Source of the DNA: Micromussa lordhowensis
Taxonomy: Eukaryota; Cnidaria; Anthozoa; Scleractinia; Lobophylliidae
NCBI GenBank assembly: GCA_964020085.1
Contig: OZ026603.1
Location: forward strand, 4,933,268 to 4,997,267
Length of the DNA stretch: 64,000 bases
Direction of reading: 5' to 3'
The notes beneath the pieces are model-generated. The model had not been told where the DNA came from. It worked only from the letters and a program-made list of their open reading frames with translations, and ran no database searches. Within the stretch, counting starts at the first letter, position 1, and each line of letters begins with the position of its first letter. Both the position numbers and the translations under genes were made by a program. Shown piece after piece: positions 22,927-35,300 of this stretch.

Positions 22927-25824
22927 AGTTAGGACATGATGGCATTGGCGCCAGGGTGTTTTTTCTGGCCTTCTTTTTGCAGTAGTTTTCCCTGGTCCCA
23001 ACTTTGCAGAATTTCAGAAAACGCGCGCTGGGGGTCCCCTTGGCAAATTTGACATAGCTCGGCTTCACGGGCATTTTAAGAGGCGCGGTTTGCAGCAATG
23101 TGTTCTGCTAGGTTGGCACTTGAAGGAAATGCTAGTTAGGACATGATGGCATTGGCGCCAGGGTGTTTTTTCTGGCCTTCTTTTTGCAGTAGTTTCCCCT
23201 GGTCCCAACTTTGCAGAATTTCAGAAAACGCGCGCTGGGGGACCCCTTGGCAAATTTGACATAGCTCGGCTTCACGGGCATTTTAAGAGGCGCGGTTTGC
23301 AGCAAAATGTTCTGCTAGGTTGGCACTTCAAGGAAATTTTAGTTAAGACATGATGGCATTAGCGCCAGGGTGTTTTTTCTGGCCTTCTTTTTGCAGTAGT
23401 TTCCCCTGGTCCCAACTTTGCAGAATTTCAGAAAACGCGCGCTGGGGGTCCCCTTGGCAAATTTGACATAGCTCGGCTTCACGGGCATTTTAAGACGCGC
23501 AGTTTGCAGCAAAATGTTTTGCTAGGTTGGCACTTTAAAGAAATCCTAGTTAGAACATGATGGCATTGGCGCCAGGGTGTTTTTTCTGGCCTTCTTTTTG
23601 CAGTAGTTTCCCCTGGTCCCAATTTTGCAGAATTTCAGAAAACGCGGGCTGAGGGTCCCCTTGGCAAATTTGACATAGCTCGGCTTCACGGGCACTTTAA
23701 GAGGCGCGGTTTGCAGCAAAATGTTCTGCTAGGTTGGCACTTCAAGGAAATCTTAGTTAGGACATGATGGCATTGGCGCCAGGGTGTTTTTTCTGGCCTT
23801 CTTTTTGCAGTAGTTTCCCCTGGTCCCAACTTTGCAGAATTTCAGAAAACGCGCGCTGGGGGTCCCCTTGGCAAATTTGACATAGCTCGGCGTCACGGGC
23901 ACTTTAAGAGGCGCGATTTGCAGCAAAATGTTCTGCTAGGTTGGCATTTTAAGGAAATCTTAGTTAGGACATGATGGCATTGGCGCCAAAGTGTTTTTTC
24001 TGGACTTCTTTTTGCAGTAGTTTACCCTGGTCCAAACTTTGCAGAATTTCAGAAAACGCGCGCTAGGGGTCCCCTTGGCAAATTTGACATAGCTCGGCTT
24101 CACGGGCACTTTAAGAGGCGCGGTTTGCAGCAAAATGTTCTGCTAGGTTGGCACTTCAAGGAAATTATAGTTAGGACATGATCGCATTGGCGCCAGGGTG
24201 TTTTTTCTGGCCTTCTTTTTGCAGTAGTTTCCCCTGGTCCCAACTTTGCAGAATTTCAGAAAACGCGCGCTGGGGGTCCCCTTGGCAAATTTGACATAGC
24301 TCGGCTTCACGGGCACTTTAAGAGGCGCGGTTTGCAGCAAAATGTTCTGCTAGGTTGGCACTTTAAGGAAATGTTAGTTAGGACATGATGGCATTGGCGC
24401 CAGGGTGTTTTCTCTGGCCTTCTTTTTGCAGTAGTTTTCCCTGGTCCCAACTTTGCAGAATTTCAGAAAACGCGCGCTGGGGGTCCCCTTGGCAAATTTG
24501 ACATAGCTCGGCTTCACGGGCATTTTAAGAGGCGCGGTTTGCAGCAATGTGTTCTGCTAGGTTGGCACTTGAAGGAAATGCTAGTTAGGACATGATGGCA
24601 TTGGCGCCAGGGTGTTTTTTCTGGCCTTCTTTTTGCAGTAGTTTCCCCTGGTCCCAACTTTGCAGAATTTCAGAAAACGCGCGCTGGGGGACCCCTTGGC
24701 AAATTTGACATAGCTCGGCTTCACGGGCATTTTAAGAGGCGCGGTTTGCAGCAAAATGTTCTGCTAGGTTGGCACTTCAAGGAAATTTTAGTTAAGACAT
24801 GATGGCATTAGCGCCAGGGTGTTTTTTCTGGCCTTCTTTTTGCAGTAGTTTCCCCTGGTCCCAACTTTGCAGAATTTCAGAAAACGCGCGCTGGGGGTCC
24901 CCTTGGCAAATTTGACATAGCTCGGCTTCACGGGCATTTTAAGACGCGCAGTTTGCAGCAAAATGTTTTGCTAGGTTGGCACTTTAAAGAAATCCTAGTT
25001 AGAACATGATGGCATTGGCGCCAGGGTGTTTTTTCTGGCCTTCTTTTTGCAGTAGTTTCCCCTGGTCCCAATTTTGCAGAATTTCAGAAAACGCGGGCTG
25101 AGGGTCCCCTTGGCAAATTTGACATAGCTCGGCTTCACGGGCACTTTAAGAGGCGCGGTTTGCAGCAAAATGTTCTGCTAGGTTGGCACTTCAAGGAAAT
25201 CTTAGTTAGGACATGATGGCATTGGCGCCAGGGTGTTTTTTCTGGCCTTCTTTTTGCAGTAGTTTCCCCTGGTCCCAACTTTGCAGAATTTCAGAAAACG
25301 CGCGCTGGGGGTCCCCTTGGCAAATTTGACATAGCTCGGCGTCACGGGCACTTTAAGAGGCGCGATTTGCAGCAAAATGTTCTGCTAGGTTGGCATTTTA
25401 AGGAAATCTTAGTTAGGACATGATGGCATTGGCGCCAAAGTGTTTTTTCTGGACTTCTTTTTGCAGTAGTTTACCCTGGTCCAAACTTTGCAGAATTTCA
25501 GAAAACGCGCGCTAGGGGTCCCCTTGGCAAATTTGACATAGCTCGGCTTCACGGGCACTTTAAGAGGCGCGGTTTGCAGCAAAATGTTCTGCTAGGTTGG
25601 CACTTCAAGGAAATTATAGTTAGGACATGATCGCATTGGCGCCAGGGTGTTTTTTCTGGCCTTCTTTTTGCAGTAGTTTCCCCTGGTCCCAACTTTGCAG
25701 AATTTCAGAAAACGCGCGCTGGGGGTCCCCTTGGCAAATTTGACATAGCTCGGCTTCACGGGCACTTTAAGAGGCGCGGTTTGCAGCAAAATGTTTTGCT
25801 AGGTTGGCACTTCAAGGAAATCCT
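22927..25824 (+). repeat. 7-mer HOR of 1449 bp, two copies
   Basis: Units span 22927-24375 and 24376-25824. Both carry GCAATGTGTTC, GGGGGACCCC, GTTAAGACATG with GACGCGCAG, CCCAATTTTGC with GCGGGCTGAGGG, CGGCGTCACGGG with GCGCGATTTG, GCGCCAAAGTG with TTTACCCTGGTCC, and GACATGATCGCATTGG. The copies look almost identical; one visible difference is TTTTTTCTGG versus TTTTCTCTGG near 24411. Period is exactly seven 207-bp monomers. Amplification was probably recent. Confidence 0.93.
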
Positions 25825-26031
25825 AGTTAGGACATGATGGCGTTGGCGCCAGGGTGTTTTTTCTGGCCTTCTTTTTGCAGTAGTTTCCCCTGGTCCCAAC
25901 TTTGCAGAATTTCAGAAAACGCGCGCTGGGGGTCCCCTTGGCAAATTTGACATAGCTCGGCTTCACGGGCACTTTAAGAGGCGCGGTTTGCAGCAAAATG
26001 TTCTGCTATGTTGGCACTTCAAGGAAATCTT

Positions 26032-26359
26032 ACTTAGGACATGATGGCATTGGCGCCAGGGTGATTTTTCTTGCCTTCTTTTTGCAGTAGTTTCCCCTGG
26101 TCCTAACTTTGCAGAATTTCAGAAAACGCGCGCTGGGGGTCCCCTTGGCAAATTTGACATAGCTCAGCTTCACGGGCACTTTAAGAGGCGCGGTTTTTTT
26201 TTTTGCAGTAGTTTCCCCTGGTCCCAACTTTGCAGAATTTCAGAAAACGCGCGCTGGGGGTCCCCTTGGCAAATTTGACATAGCTCGGCTTCACGGGCAC
26301 TTTAAGAGGCGCGGTTTGCAGCAAAATGTTGTGCTAGGTTGGCACTTCAAGGAAATCTT
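26032..26359 (+). repeat. Fused double monomer with 86-bp net loss
   Basis: Between the monomer starts at 26032 and 26360 there are 328 bp where two monomers would give 414. At 26192-26208 the sequence runs from GGTTT of the third-TTTGCAG region straight into a run of 11 Ts and GCAGTAGTTTCCCC. The end of one monomer and the beginning of the next are therefore missing. The likely cause is illegitimate recombination or slippage between T-rich TTTGCAG sites. The flanking monomer also has private changes (GTGATTTTTCTTGCC, CTCAGC). Confidence 0.9.
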
Positions 26360-29300
26360 AGTTAGGACATGATGGCATTGGCGCCAGGGTGTTTTTTCTG
26401 GCCTTCTTTTTGCAGTAGTTTCCCCTGGTCCCAACTTTGCAGAATTTCAGAAAACGCGCGTTGGGGGTCCCCTTGGCAAATTTGACATAGCTCGGCTTCA
26501 CGGGCACTTTAAGAGGCGCGGTTTGCAGCAAAATGTTCTGCTAGGTTGGCACTTGAAGGAAATGCTAGTTAGGACATGATGGCATTGGCGCCAGGGTGTT
26601 TTTTCTGGCCTTCTTTTTGCAGTAGTTTCCCCTGGTCCCAACTTTGCAGCATTTCAGAAAACGCGCGCTGGGGGTCCCCTTGGCAAATTTGACATAGCTC
26701 GGCTTCACGGGCACTTTAAGAGGCGCGGTTTGCAGCAAAATGTTTTGCTAGGTTGGCATTTTAAGGAAATCGTAGTTAAGACATGATGGCATTGGCGCCA
26801 GGGTGTTTTTTCTGGCCTTCTTTTTGCAGTAGTTTCCCCTGGTCCCAACTTTGCAGAATTTCAGAAAACGCGCGCTGGGGGTCCCCTTGGCAAATTTGAC
26901 ATAGCTCGGCTTCCCGGGCATTTTAAGAGGCGCGGTTTGCAGCAAAATGTTCTGCTATGTTAGCACTTTAAGGAAATGTTAGTTAGGACATGATGGCATT
27001 GGCGCCAGGGTGTTTTCTCTGGCCTTCTTTTTGCAGTAGTTTCCCCTGGTCCCAACTTTGCAGAATTTCAGAAAACGCGCGCTGGGGGTCCCCTTGGCAA
27101 ATTTGACATAGCTCGGCTTCACGGGCACTTTAAGAGGCGCGGTTTGCAGCAAAATGGTCTGCTAGGTTGGCACTTCAAGGAAAACGTAGTTAGGACATGA
27201 TGGCATTGGCGCCAGGGTGCTTTTACTGGCCTTCTTTTTGCAGTAGTTTCCCCTGGTCCCAACTTTGCAGAATTTCAGAAAACGCGCGCTGGGGGTCCCC
27301 TTGGCAAATTTGACATAGCTCGGCTTCACGGGCACTTTAAGAGGCGCGGTTTGCAGCAAAATGTTGTGCTGGGTTGGCACTTCAAGGAAATCTTAGTTAG
27401 AACATGATGGCATTGGCGCCAGGGTGTTTTTTCTGGCCTTCTTTTTGCAGTAGTTTCCCCTGGTCCCAACTTTGCAGAATTTCAGAAAACGCGCGTTGGG
27501 GGTCCCCTTGGCAAATTTGACATAGCTCGGCTTCACGGGCACTTTAAGAGGCGCGGTTTGCAGCAAAATGTTCTGCTAGGTTGGCACTTGAAGGAAATGC
27601 TAGTTAGGACATGATGGCATTGGCGCCAGGGTGTTTTTTCTGGCCTTCTTTTTGCAGTAGTTTCCCCTGGTCCCAACTTTGCAGCATTTCAGAAAACGCG
27701 CGCTGGGGGTCCCCTTGGCAAATTTGACATAGCTCGGCTTCACGGGCACTTTAAGAGGCGCGGTTTGCAGCAAAATGTTTTGCTAGGTTGGCATTTTAAG
27801 GAAATCGTAGTTAGGACATGATGGCATTGGCGCCAGGGTGTTTTTTCTGGTCTTCTTTTTGCAGTAGTTTCCCCTGGTCCCAACTTTGCAGAATTTCAGA
27901 AAACGCGCGCTGGGGGTCCCCTTGGCAAATTTGACATAGCTGGGCTTCCCGGGCATTTTAAGAGGCGCGGTTTGAAGCAAAATGTTCTGCTATGTTAGCA
28001 CTTTAAGGAAATGTTAGTTAGGACATGATGGCATTGGCGCCAGGGTGTTTTCTCTGGCCTTCTTTTTGCAGTAGTTTCCCCTGGTCCCAACTTTGCAGAA
28101 TTTCAGAAAACGCGCGCTGGGGGTCCCCTTGGCAAATTTGACATAGCTCGGCTTCACGGGCACTTTAAGAGGCGCGGTTTGCAGCAAAATGTTCTGCTAG
28201 GTTGGCACTTCAAGGAAAACGTAGTTAGGACATGATGGCATTGGCGCCAGGGTGCTTTTACTGGCCTTCTCTTTGCAGTAGTTTCCCCTGGTCCCAACTT
28301 TGCAGAATTTCAGAAAACGCGCGCTGGGGGTCCCCTTGGCAAATTTGACATAGCTCGGCTTCACGGGCACTTTAAGAGGTGCGGTTTGCAGCAAAATGTT
28401 CTGCTAGGTTGGCACTTCAAGGAAAACGTAGTTAGGACATGATGGCATTGGCGCCAGGGTGCTTTTACTGGCCTTCTCTTTGCAGTAGTTTCCCCTGGTC
28501 CCAACTTTGCAGAATTTCAGAAAACGCGCGCTGGGGGTCCCCTTGGCAAATTTGACATAGCTCGGCTTCACGGGCACTTTAAGAGGCGCGGTTTGCAGCA
28601 AAATGTTGTGCTAGGTTGGCACTTCAAGGAAATCTTAGTTAGGACATGATGGCATTGGCGCCAGGGTGTTTTTTCTGGCCTTCTTTTTGCAGTAGTTTCC
28701 CCTGGTCCCAACTTTGCAGAATTTCAGAAAACGCGCGTTGGGGGTCCCCTTGGCAAATTTGACATAGCTCGGCTTCACGGGCACTTTAAGAGGCGCGGTT
28801 TGCAGCAAAATGTTCTGCTAGGTTGGCACTTGAAGGAAATGCTAGTTAGGACATGATGGCATTGGCGCCAGGGTGTTTTTTCTGGCCTTCTTTTTGCAGT
28901 AGTTTCCCCTGGTCCCAACTTTGCAGCATTTCAGAAAACGCGCGCTGGGGGTCCCCTTGGCAAATTTGAAATAGCTCGGCTTCACGGGCACTTTAAGAGG
29001 CGCGGTTTGCAGCAAAATGTTTTGCTAGGTTGGCATTTTAAGGAAATCGTAGTTAAGACATGATGGCATTGGCGCCAGGGTGTTTTTTCTGGCCTTCTTT
29101 TTGCAGTAGTTTCCCCTGGTCCCAACTTTGCAGAATTTCAGAAAACGCGCGCTGGGGGTCCCCTTGGCAAATTTGACATAGCTCGGCTTCCCGGGCATTT
29201 TAAGAGGCGCGGTTTGCAGCAAAATGTTCTGCTATGTTAGCACTTTAAGGAAATGTTAGTTAGGACATGATGGCATTGGCGCCAGGGTGTTTTCTCTGGC

Positions 29301-30706
29301 CTTCTTTTTGCAGTAGTTTCCCCTGGTCCCAACTTTGCAGAATTTCAGAAAACGCGCGCTGGGGGTCCCCTTGGCAAATTTGACATAGCTCGGCTTCACG
29401 GGCACTTTAAGAGGCGCGGTTTGCAGCAAAATGGTCTGCTAGGTTGGCACTTCAAGGAAAACGTAGTTAGGACATGATGGCATTGGCGCCAGGGTGCTTT
29501 TACTGGCCTTCTTTTTGCAGTAGTTTCCCCTGGTCCCAACTTTGCAGAATTTCAGAAAACGCGCGCTGGGGGTCCCCTTGGCAAATTTGACATAGCTCGG
29601 CTTCACGGGCACTTTAAGAGGCGCGGTTTGCAGCAAAATGTTGTGCTGGGTTGGCACTTCAAGGAAATCTTAGTTAGAACATGATGGCATTGGCGCCAGG
29701 GTGTTTTTTCTGGCCTTCTTTTTGCAGTAGTTTCCCCTGGTCCCAACTTTGCAGAATTTCAGAAAACGCGCGTTGGGGGTCCCCTTGGCAAATTTGACAT
29801 AGCTCGGCTTCACGGGCACTTTAAGAGGCGCGGTTTGCAGCAAAATGTTCTGCTAGGTTGGCACTTGAAGGAAATGCTTGTTAGGACATGATGGCATTGG
29901 CGCCAGGGTGTTTTTTCTGGCCTTCTTTTTGCAGTAGTTTCCCCTGGTCCCAACTTTGCAGCATTTCAGAAAACGCGCGCTGGGGGTCCCCTTGGCAAAT
30001 TTGACATAGCTCGGCTTCACGGGCACTTTAAGAGGCGCGATTTGCAGCAAAATGTTTTGCTAGGTTGGCATTTTAAGGAAATCGTAGTTAGGACATGATG
30101 GCATTGGCGCCAGGGTGTTTTTTCTGGTCTTCTTTTTGCAGTAGTTTCCCCTGGTCCCAACTTTGCAGAATTTCAGAAAACGCGCGCTGGGGGTCCCCTT
30201 GGCAAATTTGACATAGCTGGGCTTCCCGGGCATTTTAAGAGGCGCGGTTTGAAGCAAAATGTTCTGCTATGTTAGCACTTTAAGGAAATGTTAGTTAGGA
30301 CATGATGGCATTGGCGCCAGGGTGTTTTCTCTGGCCTTCTTTTTGCAGTAGTTTCCCCTGGTCCCAACTTTGCAGAATTTCAGAAAACGCGCGCTGGGGG
30401 TCCCCTTGGCAAATTTGACATAGCTCGGCTTCACGGGCACTTTAAGAGGCGCGGTTTGCAGCAAAATGTTCTGCTAGGTTGGCACTTCAAGGAAAACGTA
30501 GTTAGGACATGATGGCATTGGCGCCAGGGTGCTTTTACTGGCCTTCTCTTTGCAGTAGTTTCCCCTGGTCCCAACTTTGCAGAATTTCAGAAAACGCGCG
30601 CTGGGGGTCCCCTTGGCAAATTTGACATAGCTCGGCTTCACGGGCACTTTAAGAGGTGCGGTTTGCAGCAAAATGTTTTGCTAGGTTGGCACTTCAAGGA
30701 AATCCT
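26360..30706 (+). repeat. Nested HOR: 5-mer A and 5/6-mer B alternating (11-mer, 2277 bp)
   Basis: Four units follow one another: A1 26360-27394, B1 27395-28636, A2 28637-29671, B2 29672-30706. All share GCGCGTTGGGG, GCAGCATTTC and GGAAAACGTAG monomers. Only A units have AAAATGGTCTGC and GTGCTGGGTTGG. Only B units have GCTGGGCTTCCCGG, TTTGAAGCAAAATG and TTCTCTTTGCAG. B1 holds six monomers because the GGAAAACGTAG monomer is tandemly duplicated (at about 28211 and 28418); B2 has five. A1 to A2 and B1 to B2 are both 2277 bp apart, so an A-B pair was itself duplicated. Confidence 0.93.
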
Positions 30707-32340
30707 AGTTAGGACATGATGGCATTGGCGCCAAAGTGTTTTTTTTGGCCTTCTTTTTGCAGTAGTTTTCCCTGGTCCCAACTTTGCAGAATTTCAGAAA
30801 ACGCGCGCTGGGGGTCCCCTTGGCATATTTGACATAGCTCGGCTTCACGGGCACTTTAAGAGGCGTGGTTTGCAGCAAAATGTTCTGCTAGGTTGGCACT
30901 TCAAGGAAATCTTAGTTAGGACATGATGGCATTGGCGCCAGGGTGTTTTTTCTGGCCTTCTTTTTGCAGTAGTTTCCTTTGGTCCCAACTTTGCAGAATT
31001 TCAGAAAACGCGCGCTGGGGGTCCCCTTGGCAAATTTGACATAGCTCGGCTTCACGGGCACTTTAAGAGGCGCGGTTTGCAGCAAAATGTTTTGCTAGGT
31101 CGGCACTTTAAGGAAATCGTAGTTAGGACATGATGGCGTTGGCGCCAGGGTTTTATTTCTGGCCTTCTTTTTGCAGTAGTTTCCCCTGGTCCCAACTTTG
31201 CAGAATTTCAGAAAACGCGCGCTGGGGGTTCCCTTGGCAAATTTGACATAGCTCGGCCTCACGGGCACTTTAAGAGGCGCGGTTTGCAGCAAAATGTTCT
31301 GCTAGGTTGGCACTTCAAGGTAACCTTAGTTAGGACATGATGGCATTGGCGCCAGGGTGTTTTTACTGGCCTTCTTTTTGCAGTAGTTTCCCCTGGTCCC
31401 AACTTTGCAGAATTTCAGAAAACGCGCGCTGGGGGTCCCCTTGGCAAATTTGACATAGCTCGGCTTCACGGGCACTTTAAGAGGCGCGATTTGCAGCAAA
31501 ATGTTTTGCAAGGTTGGCACTTCAAGGAAATCCTAGTTAGGACATGATGGCATTGGCGCCAGGGTGTTTTTTCTGGCCTTCTTTTTGCAGTAGTTTCCCC
31601 TGGTCCCAACTTTGCAGAATTTCAGAAAACGCGCGCTGGGGGTCCCCTTGGCAAATTTGACATAGCTCGGCTTCACGGGCATTTTAAGAGGCGCGGTTTG
31701 CTGCAAAATGTTCTGCTAGGTTGGCACTTTAAGGAAATTTTAGTTAGAACATGATGGCATTGGCGCCAGGGTGTTTTTTCTGGCCTTCTTTTTGCAGTAG
31801 TTTCCCCTGGTCCCAACTTTGCAGAATTTCAGAAAACGCGCGCTGGGGGTCCCCTTGGCAAATTTGACATAGCTCGGCTTCACGGGCACTTTAAGAGGCG
31901 CGGTTTGCAGCAAAATGTTATGCTAGGTTGGCACTTCAAGGAAATCTTAGTAAAAACATGATGACATTGGCGCCAGGGTTTTTTTTCTGGCCTTCTTTTT
32001 GCAGTAGTTTCCCCAGGTCCCAACTTTGCAGAATTTCAGAAAACGCGCGCTGGGGGTCCCCTTGGCAAATTTGACATAGCTCGGCTTCACGGGCACTTTA
32101 AGAGGCGCGGTTTGCAGCAAAATGTTCTGCTAGGTTGGCACTTTAAGGAAATTTTAGTAAGAACATGATGACATTGGCGCCAGGGTTTTTTTTCTGGCCT
32201 TCTTTTTGCAGTAGTTTTCCCTGGTCCCTTTTTTTTTGAATTTCAGAAAACGCGCGCTGGGGGTCCCCTTGGCAAATTTGACATAGCTCGGCTTCACGGG
32301 CACTTTAAGAGGCGCGGTTTGCAGCAAAATGTTCTGCTAG
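30707..32340 (+). repeat. Heterogeneous monomers, one with a nine-T replacement
   Basis: Eight monomers lack an internal HOR. Variants include GCGCCAAAGTG, GGCATATTTGAC, TTTCCTTTGG, GGTTTTATTTCTGG, CTCGGCCTCACGG, and two GTAAAAACATGATGACATTGG or GTAAGAACATGATGACATTGG copies. One monomer carries nine Ts at 32229-32237 in place of AACTTTGCA. Confidence 0.8.
32229..32237 (+). other. Nine-T block replacing AACTTTGCA
   Basis: The usual GGTCCCAACTTTGCAGAA reads GGTCCC, nine Ts, GAA. Exactly nine bases are replaced by nine Ts, so the monomer length is unchanged. It removes the second TTTGCAG. No other monomer has this. It may be a real conversion from the T-tract or a base-calling artefact. Confidence 0.8.
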
Positions 32341-35300
32341 GTTAACGCTTCAAGGAAATTTTAGTTAGGAGATGATGGCATTGGCGCCAGGGTGTTTTTT
32401 CTGGCTTTCTTTTTGCAGTAGTTTCCCCTGGTCCCAACTTTGCAGAATTTCAGAAAACGCGCGCTGGGGGTCCCCTTGGCAAATTTGACATAGCTCGGCT
32501 TCACGGGCACTTTAAGAGGCCCGATTTGCAGCAAAATGTTCTGCTAGGTTGGCACTTCAAGGAAATCCTAGTTACGACATGATGGCATTGGCGCCAGGGT
32601 GTTTTTTCTGGCCTTCTTTTTGCAGTAGTTTCCCCTGGTCCCAACTTTGCAGAATTTCAGAAAACGCGCGCTGGGGGTCCCCTTGGCAAATTTGACATAG
32701 CTCGGCTTCACGGGCACTTTAAGAGGCGCGATTTGCAGCAAAATGTTCTGCTAGGTTGGAACTTCAAGTAAATCTTAGTTAGGACATGATGGCATTGGCG
32801 CCAGGGTGTTTTTTCTGGCCTTCTTTTTGCAGTAGTTTCCCCTGGTCCCAACTTTGCAGAATTTCAGAAAACGCGCGCTGGGGGTCCCCTTGGCAAATTT
32901 GACATAGCTCGGCTTCACGGGCATTTTAAGAGGCGCGGTTTGCAGCAAAATGTTCTGCTAGGTTGGCACTTCAAGGAAATTTTAGTAAGAGCATGATGAC
33001 ATTGGCGCCAGGGTGTTTTTTCTGGCCTTCTTTTTGCAGTAGTTTCCCCTGGTCCCAACTTTGCAGAATTTCAGAAAACGCGCGCTGGGGGTCCCCTTGG
33101 CAAATTTGACATAGCTTGGCTTCACGGGCACTTTAAGAGGCGTGGTTTGCAGCAAAATGTTCTGCTAGGTTGGCACTTTAAGGAAATCCTAGTTAGGACA
33201 TGATGGCATTGGCGCCACGGTTTTTTTTCTGGCCTTCTTTTTGCAGTAGTTTCCCCTGGTCCCAACTTTGCAGAATTTCAGAAAACGCGCGCTGGGGTTC
33301 CCCGTGGCAAATTTGACATAGCTCGGCTTAACGGGCACTTTAAGAGGCGCGGTTTGCAGCAAAATGTTCTGCTAGGTTGGCACTTCAAGGAAATTTTAGT
33401 TAGGACATGATGGCATTGGCGCCAAAGTGTTTTTTCTGGCCTTCTTTTTGCAGTAGTTTTCCCTGGTCGCAACTTTGCAGAATTTCAGAAAACGCGCGCT
33501 GGGGGTCCCCTTGGCAAATTTGACATAGCTCGGCTTCACGGGCACTTTAAGAGGCGCGGTTTGCAGCAAAATGTTCTGCTAGGTTGGCACTTGAAGGACA
33601 TTTTAGTTAGGACATGATGGCATTGGCGCCAGGGTGTTTTTTCTGGCCTTCTTTTTGCAGTAGTTTCCCTTGGTCCCAACTTTGCAGAATTTCAGAAAAC
33701 GCGCGCTGGGGGTCCCCTTGGCAAATTTGACATAGCTCGGCTTCACGGGCACTTTAAGAGGCGCGGTTTGCAGCAAAATGTTCTGCTAGGTTGGCACTTC
33801 AAGGAAATCCTAGTTAGGACATGATGGCATTGGCGCCAGGGTGTTTTTTCTGGCCTTCTTTTTGCAGTAGTTTCCCCTGGTCCCAAGTTTGCAGAATTTC
33901 AGAAAACGCGCGCTGGGGGTCCCCTTGGCAAATTTGACATAGCTTGGCTTCACGGGCACTTTAAGAGGCGTGGTTTGCAGCAAAATGTTCTGCTAGGTTG
34001 GCACTTTAAGGAAATCCTAGTTAGAACATGATGGCATTGGCGCCACGGTTTTTTTTCTGGCCTTCTTTTTGCAGTAGTTTCCCCTGGTCCCAACTTTGCA
34101 GAATTTAAGAAAACGCGCGCTGGGGTTCCCCTTGGCAAATTTGACATAGCTCGGCTTCACGGGCACTTTAAGAGGCGCGGTTTGCAGCAAAATGTTCTGC
34201 TAGGTTGGCACTTTAAGGAAATCCTAGTTAGGACATGATGGCATTGGCGCCAGGGTTTTTTTTTTGGCCTTCTTTTTGCAGTAGTTTCCCCTGGTCCCAA
34301 CTTTGCAGAATTTCAGAAAACGCGCGCTGGGGTTCCCCTTGGCAAATTTGACATAGCTCGGCTTCACGGGCACTTTAAGAGGCGCGGTTTGCAGCAAAAT
34401 GTTCTGCTAGGTTGGCACTTCAAGGAAATCTTAGTTAGGACATGATGGCATTGGCGCCAGGGTGTTTTTTCTGGCCTTCTTTTTGCAGTAGTTTCCCCTG
34501 GTCCCAACTTTGCAGAATTTCAGAAAACGCGCGCTGGGGGTCCCCTTGGCAAATTTGACATAGCTCGGCTTCACGGGCACTTTAAGAGGCGCGGTTTGCA
34601 GCAAAATGTTTTGCTAGGTTGGCACTTCAAGGAAATCCTAGTTACGACATGATGGCATTGGCGCCAGGGTGTTTTTTCTGGCCTTCTTTTTGCAGTAGTT
34701 TTCCCTGGTCCCAAGTTTGCAGAATTTTAGAAAACGCGCGCTGGGGGTCCCCTTGGGAAATTTGACATAGCTTGGCTTCACGGGCACTTTAAGAGGCGTG
34801 GTTTGCAGCAAAATGTTCTGCTAGGTTGGCACTTCAACGAAATCCTAGTTAGGACATGACGGCATTGGCGCCAGGGTGTTTTTTCTGGCCTTCTTTTTGC
34901 AATTTTCCCTGGTCCCAACTTTGCAGAATTTCAGAACACGCGCGCTGGGGGTCCCCTTGGTAAATTTGACATAGCTCGGCTTCACGGGCACTTTAAGAGG
35001 CGCGGTTTGCAGCAAAATGTTCTGCTTGGTTGGCATTTTAAAGAAATCCTAGTTAGGACATGATGGCATTGGCGCCAGGGTGTTTTTTTTGGCCTTCTAT
35101 TTGCAGTAGTTTTCCCTGGTCCCAACTTTGCAGAATTTTAGAAAACGCGCGCTGGGGGTCCCCTTGGCAAATTTGACATAACTCGGCTTCACGGGCACTT
35201 TAAGAGGCGCGGTTTGCAGCAAAATGTTCTGCTAGGATGGGACTTCAAGGAAATCTTAGTTAGGACATGATGGCATTGGCGCCAAAGTGTTTTTTCTGGC

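Noticed and set aside
26192..26208. Insertion of a mobile element or poly-T retrotransposon tail
   Set aside because: Both sides are ordinary monomer sequence and the change is a net loss. There is no inserted sequence or target-site duplication.
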